Of a stretch of DNA of 64,000 nucleotides, positions 10,200-20,916 are shown one piece after another. Source of the DNA: Brassica napus (taxonomy: Eukaryota; Streptophyta; Magnoliopsida; Brassicales; Brassicaceae); NCBI RefSeq assembly GCF_020379485.1, contig NC_063452.1, forward strand, positions 35,983,608 to 36,047,607, read 5' to 3'. The notes under the pieces were generated by a model, which ran no database searches, had not been told where the DNA came from, and saw nothing but the letters and a program-made list of their open reading frames with translations. Every line of letters begins with the position of its first letter. The stretch's first letter is position 1. A program made the translations under genes and the position numbers.

Positions 10200-10880
10200 G
10201 ATTGCGTCTTGGGACCCGGAGGTCCCTGTCAGACCACGAGGTCTTTTATCTTGGACCCGGAGGTCTTTTCTCTTGGTCCTGGGACCGAGACTGGGGCCCG
10301 GGGTTGATGTAGGAATCCAGAGATTCTTTAGCAGGATCCGGAGATCGTGGTTGGAACCCGGAGGTTTCTGTGGTTCTGATTGGACCCTGAGGTCGCATAA
10401 GAGTGCAGGGTTGTTCCTTAGATCCGGAGATCGTATCGGTACCCTTGTGCACCAGGATCCTGAGGTCGTGTGGGAACCCGGAGGTTCTTTAGGGATGTAA
10501 TGACCCCGATGCGCCCTAGGCTGCACAGGGGTTCTATCCTTTTTTCTAGAATCGTATTAGGCCTATGAGGCCGTGTTGGAACCCAGAGGTTTGGATCCGG
10601 AGATCGTGGTTTGGAATCCGGAGGTTCTTTGAAGTTGTAATGACCCCGATGCGCCCTAGGCTGCACAGAGGTTCTAACTTTTTTCGGAACCCTGAGGCCG
10701 TATAGGAACACAGAGGTTCTTCCTTAGACCCTGAGATCTTTGATTGGAACCCGGAGGCTGTAGGGGAACCCGGAGGTTCTTCCTTATATTTTATACGTAG
10801 GACCCGGAATCGTTTGGGGAACCTTAGGTTTCCTCTTTAGATCAGGGGCTCGCATAAAGACCCGGAGTTCCTTGGGAACC
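10200..10880. repeat. GC-rich minisatellite-like repeats in the Tat element
   Basis: Imperfect tandem units around the theme GGAACCCGGAGGTTCTT and GGATCCGGAGATCGT fill this segment; many are internally palindromic. A second sequence, TGCGCCCTAGGCTGCACAG, occurs near 10509 and 10648, with a variant near 11232. Open frames on both strands here follow from repeat composition. Confidence 0.7.
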
Positions 10881-11554
10881 TGGAATGCTTTTGTTTTTCG
10901 CAGGGACCGTACTCCGTCTTCCTAGGCCAGACTACTACCGGTACCTGTTTGGATTTTGCATTCTGCCGCTCGGAAGCTGGCCAATATCGAGTTCCTATGT
11001 TGTATTCTACTTCTGCAGGAAGTCACTGACATGCTTAAAGGGTGCTGGTGTGGGTGTTGTGACCCAAGTGCCAAGCTTACGCTGCTTTCCACGTCTGGAG
11101 AAGCAGGATTTAGATTGCTCCATGTGTTTCACAGTACTTTTGCAATGAGTATATACCATGTGTTCCATGTATCGCGTAGCTCGTAGCGTTTTCATACAGG
11201 TACTTTTCACATTGGTACTCTGGGGACCCTGATGCCCCTTAGGCTGCACAGGTGTTTTAGGTAGTTTTGACAGCATACTAAGGTTTGCGCATACCCATTC
11301 GTGTTTTATGTCTCATACCTGTTTTGATTCTTTGTGGGCGTGCCACTTTTGTGAGGGTTGGCCAGGATCGAAGGTCTCTGGAGACCTGATACAGCTCGTA
11401 TGCTCCTTTAAGTATTATGATTTCCCCTCTACTTTTATTGTCGGAACTATTCTATTTTAAGCTTTGTCCGTAGACGTTAAGCATACATAGGAATAGGAAA
11501 TCATAATGCTTAAATAGTATATAATAGTAGAGAAATCATGGTCTGGAGACCGTA
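10881..11554 (-). other. Tat element region downstream of integrase
   Basis: Noncoding link between the minisatellite region and the integrase C terminus. It includes a third, diverged copy of the CCTTAGGCTGCACAG sequence and, near 11430-11530, a partly inverted AATCATAATGCTTAAATAGT / TTTAAGTATTATGATT pair. Confidence 0.35.
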
Positions 11555-12181
11555 TTAAAAATGATAGGCTTTGAGGTGCAGGGCATTCCAGAAGTTAGAT
11601 TGTATTTTACCTTTGCTATCTTGCAGCCTGTAGGCGCCTGCTCTCCGCACCTCAATGTCCTTATAGTGTCCTTCCCACCATGGGGTGAGTTTCCCCGTTG
11701 TTTTTTCTGCTCGTCGTAGAACCCAGTCCCCTTGCTGGAAGGTTCTCGTTCTGACTTTCTTGTTGTACTTCCTGACGACGTCTGGCTGGTAGGACCAGTT
11801 TCTTAGTCGAGCGGCCTCTCTTTTTTCATCGAGCAGGTCGAGGCTTAGCGCCATTTGCTCGTTGTTTTCCTATTGAGAGGTAGATCCGTAGACCGTTTTT
11901 CTTATGTGCATCTCTGTAGGTACAATGGCCTCAGAGCCGTAGACTAGCGAGTAGGGGGTTTCCCCTGTTGCTGTTTTTGGAGTGGTCCGGTAGGCCCAGA
12001 GGACTCCGTGTAGTTCTTTTGTCCACTTCCCGTGAGAGCCCTCCAGTCACTTTTTGAGCATGTTAACAACTGTTTTGTTTGTGGACTCGGCTTGCCCGTT
12101 AGCCAGGGGGTGTCGGGGTGTGGCGAAAGTTAGTTTTATGCCCCAGTCCTTGCAGAACTCCTTGAAGTTGTGACTTGTGAA
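11555..12181 (-). pseudogene. Integrase, C-terminal part, separated by a stop
   Basis: Continues the integrase frame beyond an in-frame TAG at 12182-12184 that lies just after 'FVTDNGP'. Downstream are 'RHPLANGQAESTN' (region of the catalytic Glu), another stop, and the C-terminal domain (11854-11555) with 'TFQQGDWVLRRAEKTTGKL' and 'WEGHYKDIEVRRAGAYRL'. The stop is consistent with a CAG-to-TAG change. DNA binding and catalysis could not come from one intact protein. Confidence 0.75.
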
Positions 12182-13207
12182 CTAGGGTCCATTGTCGGTG
12201 ACGAACTTGTGGGGGACCCCGAAGCGAGTGATTACGTAGGTCCACAGGAACTTGCGGATCTGGATATCTGTTATGCGGCTGAGCGCTTCTGCTTCGACCC
12301 ACTTGGAGAAGTAGTCAGTGACTATCAGAAGGAAGACCTTCTGCCCCGGTGCCATAGGAAATTTCCCTACTATATCCATGCCCCACTTTCTGAAGGGCCA
12401 TGGTGAGCTTATGGACTTGAGGTTCTCCGGGGGGAGCTTCGAGACTGGAGCGTTCCTTTGGCATTTGTCGCAGTGCTTGGCTTGTCTGTTGGCGTCGGCG
12501 GCCATCGTGGGGCAGTAGTAACCAGCCCTTCTGACTCTAAGCACCAGACTTCTGCCGCTAGAGTGGGATCCACAGTCTCCTTCGTGTAGTTCTACAAGGA
12601 TTCTAGCGGCTTCTTGGGGTGTCACACACCTTAGGTACGGGCCAGAGAAAGACCTCCGGTATAGCTTCTCCTGGGAGATACAGTACCTCGCGGCTTGCTT
12701 CTTGATCTTTTTGGCCTCGCTACGGTCTTCCGGGAGGGTGTCGGCCTCCAGGTACCAAATCTGGGGGGTCATCCAAGTTCCGCCTTCTTCGACAGCTGAG
12801 ACCGCCTCTGATGGGGGATTCTCCATGGTAGCTGGCCATTGAAGCACGAGCAAGGGGATACTCATCTGGCTATTCGTTTCGAGGGCGGACCCTAGATTGG
12901 ACAGGGCATCGGCTTGTGAGTTCGGTTCCCGGGGGATTTGAGTGAGTTTACAGCTCTTGAACTTCTTGATTAGTCGTTGAGTGACCGCCACATACTGGAT
13001 CATGCTGTCGTCTTTTGCTTGATATTCCTCTTGTACCTGGTTAATTATCAGTTGGGAGTCACCGAAGACCTGGATATTCTCTGCCCCCATTTGGTGAGCA
13101 AGGTTTAGGCCCGCGATTAGGGCCTCATACTCGCTTTCGTTGTTGGTTGCTTTGAAGTTGCATCTCACGGCCCTTGAGGCTGTATTCCCCGTTGGCGAGG
13201 TAAGCAC
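12182..13207 (-). pseudogene. Second RNase H and integrase N-terminal/core region
   Basis: 341 codons. Residues 1-130 form an archaeal/plant-type RNase H ('NNESEYEALIAGL', 'VFGDSQLIINQV', 'REPNSQADALSNL'), the additional RNase H of the Tat lineage. The integrase then begins: HHCC zinc-binding residues across 'ELHEGDCGSHSSG' and 'HCDKCQ', the first catalytic Asp in 'WGMDIVG' and the second in 'FVTDNGP', just before the stop. The upstream frame (14063-13125) overlaps it in another frame, indicating a frameshift in the original polyprotein near 13200. Confidence 0.8.
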
Positions 13208-14063
13208 TATCCCTACTCCTGCTCCTCTGACGTTTCTGGATCCATTCTCCTTCTTCCTTAATCTCGCCTTGGAGGCGTATCTCCTGCTCCAGAGCGGGGA
13301 GAAAGGCAGGGGAGAATTCAGCCACGAAGTCTGCTAGGACCTGTGACTTTATAGTCGTGGCGGGTCGAAATATTACGTCGTACTCCCCCAGTTCCACGGC
13401 CCATTTGGCTATGCATCCGGAGACTTCGGGTTTGTGGAGGACCAACTTTACAGGGAAGGAGGTAACAACCACAATTGGATGAGCCTGGAAGTAGGGTCGG
13501 AACTTGCGAGCGACGGCTATCAGGGCTAAGGCCAGCTTTTTGAGGTGGCTGTAGCGGGTCTCCGCATCCAGGAGAACCATGCTTACATAGTAGATTGGTA
13601 GCTGCATGTTCCCCTCGTCGCGAACTAAGACGGCACTCACGGCGTGTTTAGAGACTGCTGGATATAGCAGCAGGACTTTCTCCTGGTCTTCCGGATGCAT
13701 GAGTATCTGATTATAGCCGGAGAATGCGTCCATGAAGCTCATCAGCTGGTGCCCCACGGTGGCGTCCAACAGCTTGTCGATATGAGGTAGCGGGAAGGGG
13801 TCCTTTGGACAGGATTTATTTAGGTCCGTGAAGTCAATGCAGACTCTCCACTTCCCGTTCTTTTTCTTGACCACGACGACGTTGGCTAGCCACTCTGGAT
13901 ACTGCACCTTACAAATGAACCCCGCGCCGAGCAGGCTCTTGACTTCATCGTTGATGATCACATCTCTCTCAGGAGCAAACTTCCGTCTCTTTTGTCTGAC
14001 GGGTTGGTGTAGGGGATCCACATGCAGCTTATGCTTAATGATCTTCGGATCGATCCCAGGCAT
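13125..14063 (-). pseudogene. Reverse transcriptase lacking the catalytic centre, fused to Ty3-type RNase H
   Basis: 312 codons. The RT N terminus is well preserved ('KQKRRKFAPERD', 'VVVVKKKNGKWRVCIDFTDL', 'CPKDPFPLPHIDKLL', 'FMDAFSGYNQI'). Right after 'HPEDQEKV' (about 13672) it jumps to the RNase H region ('SAVLVRDEG', 'YYVSMVLLDAETRYSHLKKL'). About 190 residues including the Y(I/V)DD catalytic box are missing compared with the related RT at 33700-34260. The deletion keeps the frame open. The enzyme cannot polymerise. Confidence 0.85.
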
Positions 14064-14194
14064 GTCTGCGTGGAACCAAGCGAAACAATCGGAGTTAGAC
14101 CTGAGAAAGTCTATTTCGTCTTCTTCTCAACCCTTCGGTTAGCTTGGAGCCGATCTTGAGATGTCGGGTCTGATCTCCTTTGGTTAATGGCACC

Positions 14195-15507
14195 TCATCC
14201 ATTTCTTCTACCTCCGGTTCCTCGGTGTGATGAGGTTTGCTCTGTAATTGCTATAAGACCTTGGTCTTTCCTTTCAGAGTGGTCTGATAGCAGGCGCGGG
14301 AATATTCTTGATCCCCTCTGATCGCCTTTATGCCCCCAGGGCGTAGGGAACTTCACCATTTGGTGAAGAATCGAGGGAACAGCCCCAATTCTGTGGATCC
14401 AGGGCCGTCCTAAGATCATGTTGTAGGACGAATCGCAATCAACCACGAGGAATTTGGTTGACATGTTGACTCCTTCGGCGTATACATGTAGGGTTATCTC
14501 CCCAGTGGTTTGCTTGACTTCCCCGCTGAAACCTATAAGGGGGGTTACCCTACGAGTTAGAGCGCCTTCCTCCAGCCTCGGGTCCTTGTATGCGGCCTGG
14601 AAGATGATGTTGCCTGAACTTCCATTATCTACCAGTATCCTTTTTACCAGGCAGTTCGCTACAGTGAGCGAGATAACCAGGGTGTCGTGGTGAGGAGTGA
14701 GGACTTTCTCTAGCTCTTTGGCCGTGAAACTTATTTCATCCGTCCCTAGGAGCAGGCGTTTTGGCTTGGCAGCCTCTAGGCCGTGCTTGGCATTCCAGGT
14801 GCTTTTCCTCGCGGCTGCATGGCTTATGCCGCTGACTTCCAAACCGCCCGAGATGACATGGATAACTCGTTCCTGTCGCGGTGGCGAGACGGGAGCAGCT
14901 TCAGTGGGCTTACCCGTAGTCTCCTTGCTTAGATGGCTCTTGGCCTTCTCGGAAAGGAACTCTCTAAGGTGCCCTTTCCTAAGCAGGTCGTTGACCTCGA
15001 TCTTTAGTGCAACGCAGTCCTCCGTTTTGTGACCGTGATCTTGGTGGAAGTCGCACCAGAAGCCAGGATTCCAGAAAGAGTCGTGGGCTTTCATCTTATG
15101 AGGCCACTTGACCTGCTGGCCCATCTGCCTCAGAACATTGATAAGCTCCGGCCTTGAGACGGAGAGGTGAGAGATGTCTGGCCACATGGACACTGCCATC
15201 CCTTCTGCCTTCTCGATTGGCCGGTTTTGGTACCTTCCCCGGTTGAGTCCCTAGCTGGTCTTTGAGAGGGTTTCTCGTCTCGCTCGGTTCGGTCTGGTCT
15301 GATCGTCTTAGGATCTTGCTTTTGTTGCGCCTTGGCACGGCTGGCGACGTCTTCCTCCCATTTGACCTGCGCCCAGGTTCGAGATAGGACATCTTCCATG
15401 GTTTTGCACTGGTATTTGGTCAGCTCTTTGTAGAGGTCTCGGTCAGGGAGGAGGCCTCTCTTGAAAGCAGAGATAGCAGTGGGGATACTGCATTCGGGGA
15501 TAGCCAC
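14195..15507 (-). pseudogene. Gag C-terminal part and aspartic protease of the Tat element
   Basis: Two overlapping frames (15507-15130 and 15199-14195) replace what should be one. The first holds 'MAIPECSIPTAISAFKRGL' and a basic tail. The second has a nucleocapsid-like 'CDFHQDHGHKTEDC' and a retropepsin region with 'RILVDNGSSGNIIF' as active-site loop, followed by 'MILGRPWIH'. A frame change near 15150 and a stop at 15519-15521 upstream break the polyprotein. DNG in place of DTG occurs in other Tat elements, so the protease itself may be unaffected. Confidence 0.75.
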
Positions 15508-15518
15508 CTTTTCTTGAT

Positions 15519-16505
15519 TTAAGCGGCTATGTAGCCTCTCAGGGGTTCCGCTCGATGCTGGAGGATTTCGTAGAGGCTCTGAGAGGTTTTCTCCAGGTCC
15601 CTGCTTCTGGCGAATTGTTCCAAGAACTTATTGCTGAGAACTGTGAAGGAAGCTATGGACCTGGAGGGTAAGTTGATATACCATTGCAGAGGAGGTCCGG
15701 TCAGAGTTGAGCTGAAACCTTTGCACATGGTAGCTTCGCGTGACCCTTTGGGGAGTGCTACAGCGAGCATCCTCTGTCTGTATTGGGCGACGTGGTCGTC
15801 CGGATCAGTGGTGCCGTTATATGCCTTGATACTGGGGAAAGAGAACTTCCTGGTCATCTTGATCAAGGTGATCTCATCCGTGAAGGGAGTGTTGGCGTAG
15901 GAATCGGGGTTGCTCTTCCTTGTGGGGGGAGTTACCCCTGGGAGTCTCTCTACCATGGATTGCATGGCGTCGAGCCTATCGGAGAACATCTGGTGAAGGT
16001 GAGCAATCCTGGGAGACTCCGCTCTCACTGCTTTGTCTGATGCTTCCTTATCAGGCTCGGGTTCCGAGTCGCTGTCCTCCCCGTCATAGGTATGAGCGTC
16101 CGTAGCTTTTTCTCGCGTAGATGCTTCTCCTCCCGGCGCCGCAGTTGGGAGATTCGTGCCTGCCCCGGAGTTAGGTGTTTCCAGAGGCGGCATGGGGCGA
16201 ACCTGAGTCCAGAATCGACGCTTCTTGTTGCCTGCTGCGTTAAGGGCTTGGTTCTCGTCTTGGAGGGTAAGTTTCTCTGATTCTAGCTGGCTGAGCTTCT
16301 CGGTGCTCTGCTCCAGTTGCTTAGAGTGTTCGTCGATTTTTTCCTTAAGGATTTGGAAATCCGAGGACAGCTCGGGATTGGTATCTTCCCGAGCTCTATG
16401 TAACCTGGTTACTTGACCTTGCAGGTCATCGATTTGTCTTTGGAGTTCAGCCTCTGTCTGAGTAGCTTCGGGTAGCTCGTCATGCTCATCCACCGCCATT
16501 ATCAC
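15519..16505 (-). CDS. Gag of the Tat-lineage element (N-terminal and capsid part)
   Basis: 328 codons. The first candidate Met is at 16505, only 15-20 bp past the primer-binding site. Residues 15-95 are strongly predicted as coiled coil (heptad-like 'QRQIDDLQGQVTRLHRARED', 'EKLSQLESEKLTLQDENQAL'), then an acidic linker. The retrotransposon capsid domain from about 215 onward contains 'AYNGTTDPDDHVAQYRQRM', 'GPPLQWYINLP' and 'FLEQFARSRDLEKTSQSLY'. A stop after 'EPLRGYIAA' truncates it; the natural continuation begins at 15507. Structural particle protein. Confidence 0.75.
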   Translation of the reverse strand: MIMAVDEHDELPEATQTEAELQRQIDDLQGQVTRLHRAREDTNPELSSDFQILKEKIDEHSKQLEQSTEKLSQLESEKLTLQDENQALNAAGNKKRRFWTQVRPMPPLETPNSGAGTNLPTAAPGGEASTREKATDAHTYDGEDSDSEPEPDKEASDKAVRAESPRIAHLHQMFSDRLDAMQSMVERLPGVTPPTRKSNPDSYANTPFTDEITLIKMTRKFSFPSIKAYNGTTDPDDHVAQYRQRMLAVALPKGSREATMCKGFSSTLTGPPLQWYINLPSRSIASFTVLSNKFLEQFARSRDLEKTSQSLYEILQHRAEPLRGYIAA

Positions 16506-16520
16506 GTAGTTTAGATTACT

Positions 16521-16538
16521 CTCCTCCTTCTAGCGCCA
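16521..16538 (-). other. Primer-binding site region of the Tat element
   Basis: On the minus strand TGGCGCTAGAAGGAGGAG lies three bases inside the 5' LTR end, the place where a tRNA 3' end would pair. I cannot name the matching tRNA with confidence. Confidence 0.55.
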
Positions 16539-16541
16539 AAC

Positions 16542-17046
16542 TGTTAGGGGATTTTTGTGTAGGATCTTTGTGAGTACTACGGAACGATGGACAAAGCTAG
16601 TTATTTGTATAGATTTCGTGAGTATTAGAGAGGAATAGACTTGAAGAGATGTTTTATTAGATAGAACAAGCCGGAACTACAATGATTGGTGTATAAACCC
16701 TAGTTCTAGCCGCCTAGCTATAATCTCTAAGTCTTGAAGTGTTAATCCCCTGCTTTAGGGTTTGGATTCCCTTTATATAGTCTTCCTAAGGCGGGCCTTA
16801 GTCGGTTGGAGTAGGTTAAACTCTTCCATATTCGGAAATATGGAAGGTTCTCCTTATCGGAAGTTTTCAATTTCCCAGAGGAAGGGGGGCGATCCAGGGA
16901 CCGGACCCAGAAAACTCCACAGCGGGGAACCGGGGTTCCTTATAGCGGGGATCCTGGGAACCGGGGTTCCTTCCAGTGGGGATCCAGGGGCCGGTGCCCT
17001 GCATGGGGTCTGGAGGAATTCAATACCTGGGTATTTTTCCCCAACA
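16542..17046 (-). repeat. 5' LTR of the Tat-lineage element
   Basis: 505 bp, pair of the LTR at 7390-7894, same length and ends. On the minus strand it should hold the promoter for gag-pol. Followed by the ATATG duplication at 17047-17051. Confidence 0.9.
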
Positions 17047-17051
17047 ATATG

Positions 17052-17420
17052 TATGCAGTAGCTTCTCAGAGAGAGTGGAGATGTAGAGGTGAAGTCGATA
17101 AAGGCTCAGCAGAAGCAGCGATCGACACCGACCGGATACCATCGATCGACTTCGGACGCGTATCAGAGCAGAAAAGGATCAAGGGTGATCCTCAGTTATC
17201 ATTAATTCCTCATTTCTCACATGGTGTCAAAAAAATACAAAATGCGCTGCAGATGCTTCTCACAGTCATTTGCAAAGCTTCGAGCACTACTTATTGCTGA
17301 GATGAAAGACAAAGGAGAAAAGTATATGGAGGAGGCTTTCACAAAAAGTATGATGAAGCTTCAGAAAGAAGGCATTGAGACTTGGTTTGGGGCAAGTTCT
17401 CGTTCTCATTCAGACTGATT
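17052..17420 (+). pseudogene. Right part of the Athila-like ORF interrupted by the Tat element
   Basis: Joining 7389 to 17052 keeps the frame open ('FADDM' to 'YAVASQREW') until a stop at 17298-17300. Another frame, 17221-17418, reads 'KKYKMRCRCFSQSFAKLRAL' and 'EKYMEEAFTKSMMKLQKEGI' and looks like the better continuation, so a frameshift is probable near 17225-17250. TCGATCGAC-encoded SID units occur at 17120-17150. No enzymatic domain. Confidence 0.5.
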
Positions 17421-18300
17421 CAGATCTCTAGAAGTTAAGCTAATGACTGAAAATAAGCGCTGAGTGGGACTGATTCTACAGTGTCGTTCGACATCGCTGC
17501 TACAGTGTAATTCGGCACTGTAGCGGCATCATTGTTCATCGCAAAAAAAAGGTTTGAGGAAGACGAGTTCTGCACCAGCAGCGATCGATAACCGGCCGGT
17601 GTCGCTCGGCAGAGCATTAAAAGTATCGATCGCCACTTAACTGTGTTGATCGATACTCACATCAATGGTAGGTACACTCGCAGAACCTTGTTAAATTTAG
17701 TACTTATGGTTTATTTTCCCACCAATCATAGACTGTATAATACTAGGGACCGTTTTGTTGAAGTCTGAGGGAGGTTCTACTAATATTATGTTTTACTTTG
17801 GGTATAAAAAAAAAGAGAGATCCAAGGAGACGATTGCTTTAAGAATCGACCGATGAGACTTGGTCGATATCGATCGACAGTACGACACTAGAGACGATCG
17901 TTTGCCACTTTATTGTTTCGATCGATACTGACATCAGCGAGCACGTATATTTTTTTCCTTGCTACATTATGTACTTATGATTTATTTTTTCACCAAACAT
18001 CGACTAGATATACACTGGGGACAATGTGATTTAAGTCTTGGGGAGGTTTACTGATATTTAGTTTATCTATGTGTTTTATAAAATGTTTTCAAAATTTTTA
18101 TTGAGTCAAGAAGGGGATAATGAACTTTACAATTTTACTTATTATCTAACCACTCTCTAGCACCACTATTAGATTTACGGACTGCAGAATGTATTAGAGA
18201 TACCAAAGTGGATCACCTGCCTATTATCCATACTTGCTGAGAATGTTTGAAAGAACCAAAGCTGATCTCGCACCTAATTGAGCTTAATCTGCTTGTCTTG
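17421..18300 (+). mobile_element. Athila-like 3' spacer
   Basis: No gene. A diverged copy of the GCGCTGAGTGGGA element is at 17457, followed by several TCGATCGA-type motifs. The block around 18000-18060 (GGGGACAATGTGATTTAAG, then a purine tract CTTGGGGAGG) and 18100-18280 match, in reverse complement, 59900-60045 and part of 36570-36620, showing one retroelement family. Confidence 0.5.
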
Positions 18301-18344
<44 letters not shown>

Positions 18345-18443
18345 GAGAGAGATCCTCTCTCTCTCTCTCGCTCCGATTCTCTCTCTCTCTCTCTCCGACT
18401 ATCTCTCTCCTCTCTCTCCGAGTCTCTCTCTCTCTCTTCTCCC

Positions 18444-18516
<73 letters not shown>
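18301..18516. repeat. (CT)n microsatellite
   Basis: About 215 bp of almost pure CT/TC dinucleotides, interrupted by short CCGA, TCTAGAGAGAGA and TCCCC variants. It produces long Ser/Leu- or Arg/Glu-repeat open frames on both strands that are not genes. Confidence 0.95.
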
Positions 18517-18517
<1 letters not shown>

Positions 18518-18879
18518 GCATCTATATAAATAAGAGATTGAAATGATTTCCTGTGGATTAGAGGGGTAGGAGTGTCTCATGCCATCCCATTATTAAACTC
18601 TAAGGGAATGATGACACATCGTTGGAAGCAAGGGGTAGGGGTGTCTCCTGTGACCCAATTATTCGCCTACGCTTTGTCAAGAAAAAAAAAAGAGAGAGAA
18701 AAATAAAAGAGAAAATCGAAAATAAGATGAATAAAGTTGGATTGTATCAGCATCATTGTTCATTGGAATAGAGAAGAAAGAAAGAGGGAAGAAAGAGATC
18801 AGATAAGACTATTTGTGTGTTCAGAAACTTGCTTGAGTAAGAGTTCATGTGTCTTCTGATCGATACTCCCATGGTAAAG
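18517..18879 (+). mobile_element. Athila-like pre-LTR region
   Basis: No gene. Two partly repeated segments (GGGGTAGGAGTGTCTC and GGGGTAGGGGTGTCTC, 18561 and 18631) and a purine-rich stretch (18680-18800) are typical of the region before the 3' LTR in this family. Cut at 18879 by another LTR. Confidence 0.4.
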
Positions 18880-19780
18880 TGTGGGAACCAAAATTTGCAC
18901 TGTCGATTTTTGTTAAATTAGGAAAGATAGGAAACCCTAAATTTCCCAGAGGTCGTGGATATTTGCTAAACAACACGCCAAGCAATCAGAACAGGAAAAA
19001 CATGCTAAGTATAAAATTGATGAATCAAAAAGAGAGCAAAGAAGATCTTATTCCAAATTTGCGTATAAGCGTTTAAAACACGTAAAGCCTCGGCCGGGAG
19101 AGCTGTCGGCGAGATCCTAGTTCTAACCACCTAAGACTTGAAAACCTAGTAGAGACGCAACTCGATAACAAAAATGGAAAATTGCCTAAATTGTTCTAGG
19201 TGCTAAGTTTTCTGTGAATGTCGAGTCTTCTCTTTGCGCCTCTCGCCTTCGCATCCCTTATATACTCCTCCTAGGTCGGTTTGGGCCTTCCTTTTTTGCT
19301 TTTTGGCCGAGTCTATCCTTTGGCGGAAATATTTCATTTTTCCCGATCTTCATGATTATCCTTTGAAACTTTAACATTTTTCCTCGAAGTTGACATTTAT
19401 CTCCAAACATGACATTTATCCTTTCTCGCGAACATTCTATAAAACCATCATAGTATCTTCGGGTCAATTTTTCGTTAAAAGATCGTAAGTGGGCTTTTGC
19501 CGCGTTTTTGGCCCTTTGGGCCGTTTTTCAGCAAAAACGTTTTTACGACTTTCTTTTTGGAAGAATAACCTTCAGTACGACGCCGGTTTTACGAGATAGT
19601 CTGAATCAATCGTATGGTCGAGACAGCCATGGTGTTAAGTTTAACTAATATCATCTTTATACGATCGATCCGAACTTATACGAGAAAATAAGCTTTTTGT
19701 CGTTATTTCATCAAGTTTCAACGGTAACTCTGATCGAGATGAAAGAAGAGACAGTTCGACCGAGACCCGAATGGGGGAGT
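18880..19780 (+). repeat. Gypsy-type LTR of a different family (solo or truncated)
   Basis: Begins TGTGGGAACC and shares no sequence with the Athila-like LTRs. It contains TTATATACTCC (about 19256), GC-rich GGCCCTTTGGGCC (19509-19521) and a long AT/GC mixed body without coding capacity. The right edge is uncertain; by about 19785 the sequence is again Athila-like coding. No target duplication could be identified, and the flanks come from different parts of the Athila map, so it is not a simple insertion into one element. Confidence 0.5.
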
Positions 19781-20916
19781 TCGGTTGATCGACGACCTCC
19801 TTTGACCTACCGAGTGCAGCTACCAAAGATAGACGTAGCATGCCTGGATGCTATCCAAAACCCATCTTAACCTTCAGAATACATTGCAGACAACTTCGAA
19901 CAACATTCTGATGATGCACTGGAGTCTATGCAAGTTGATCAGTCTTCTGAGAGGAGAACCTTGAGGAGAAGAAAGGAAAAGGTGCATAAGCATCTCAAAA
20001 GGGGAGTCAATGAGAAGGAGATGGACAGCTTCACTAAGAGAGTTCTCAGGATTCCCTTGGACAAGCCATTTGAGGAGGCTTACTTTATCCACAGGTTGTG
20101 GATGTTTTTCAGAGAGACCAAGGAAACTAAGCAGGACATACATAGGATCTTCAATCAGATCAGAGAGAAGATGAAGCAGAGGATTACACTGAAAAAGAAG
20201 AGTGATCCTGGGAAATTTGTTGTACCATGTTTGCTGAAGGGCATTGAGTTTCCATGTCCGTTGTGTGACACAGGTTCATCAGTCAGCATACTACCCAAGA
20301 CGATAGCAGACCATCTGGGTCTGAAGATAGAGCCTTCGGAGGATTCATTCACTTTTGTGGATTATTCTACGAGGAACTCAGGAGGAATCATCAGACACCT
20401 TGAGGTGCATATTGGCAATGCACTAGTTCCAGTTGACTACCATGTCCTCGAAAACAAGCAGAACAGGAGTTCTTCTCTACTACTTGGGAGGGCCTTCATG
20501 GCTACTGTAGGGGCAGTTTGCAACATGCAGACTAATCAGTTGTGTATAACACTGATAAATCTTGATGTCTACTATGATCTAGTCAGAGTTGTCAAGCCAA
20601 AGACGTCCAACACTGGAGTTAACACCGGATTCATAGCAGCATGCCACTGCGATTATGAGGATGAATACGAAACATAGTATTCAAGTTCGATCGATAGCGG
20701 GAATCCACTATCGATCGACATTGCCATTCATCCGCTGATCGACAACATGTCCATAGATTCGATCGACAGCCATCCTGCGAGTGAGACTTTCGCTCTGCCA
20801 GCACACTGCTATCCGAACTTTGAAGTCGCTACCCAGCCTTAGACATCGATTGATTACCACTACGGTGATACGATCATCAGACATGGTGACTATTCTATTG
20901 GCAGTTGGGATATTAT
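19781..20916 (+). mobile_element. Athila-like gag-protease fragment
   Basis: Starts in a spacer reading 'TYRVQLPKIDVACLDA', which matches the minus-strand copy near 62830 ('TYRVQIPKIDVARLNA'). It holds the protease ORF, then TCGATCGAC-rich coding-like sequence ending about 20916. No RT or integrase follows. Confidence 0.65.
19928..20677 (+). CDS. Athila-like protease region (retropepsin-like)
   Basis: 249 codons. A basic N-terminal part ('RRTLRRRKEKVHKHLKRG') is followed by 'PFEEAYFIHRLWMFFRE'. The aspartic-protease domain starts around residue 95: 'LCDTGSSVSILP' carries the catalytic Asp-Thr-Gly, and 'SSLLLGRAFMATVGAVCNMQ' is the usual C-terminal loop. It would cleave Gag as a dimer. The first Met at 19928 is internal to a longer open frame, so the natural start is unknown. 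It is the best-preserved protease of its family in the window; the copy at 61822-62709 has lost the Asp. Confidence 0.7.
   Translation: MQVDQSSERRTLRRRKEKVHKHLKRGVNEKEMDSFTKRVLRIPLDKPFEEAYFIHRLWMFFRETKETKQDIHRIFNQIREKMKQRITLKKKSDPGKFVVPCLLKGIEFPCPLCDTGSSVSILPKTIADHLGLKIEPSEDSFTFVDYSTRNSGGIIRHLEVHIGNALVPVDYHVLENKQNRSSSLLLGRAFMATVGAVCNMQTNQLCITLINLDVYYDLVRVVKPKTSNTGVNTGFIAACHCDYEDEYET

Larger units (their letters stand above)
7390..17046 (-). mobile_element. Tat-lineage Ty3/gypsy LTR retrotransposon, complete in outline but defective
   Basis: 9657 bp bounded by two 505-bp LTRs (7390-7894 and 16542-17046) that start TGTTA and end AACA, with 5-bp ATATG duplications outside. Coding order on the minus strand: gag (from 16505), protease, RT, Ty3-type RNase H, a second RNase H, integrase (to 11555). 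A long 3' region then carries an antisense, intron-containing gene and GC-rich repeats. The second RNase H and the antisense gene are Tat-lineage hallmarks. It cannot be autonomous: the RT lacks its catalytic centre and stops interrupt gag and integrase. The high LTR similarity suggests fairly recent insertion. Confidence 0.9.

Noticed and set aside
10197..10711. Pro/Arg-rich ORFs on both strands
   Set aside because: Explained by the GC-rich minisatellite of the Tat element; no domain or codon bias.
18278..18580. Open frames of 83 and 98 codons made of Ser/Leu or Arg/Glu repeats
   Set aside because: They are direct translations of the CT microsatellite on its two strands.
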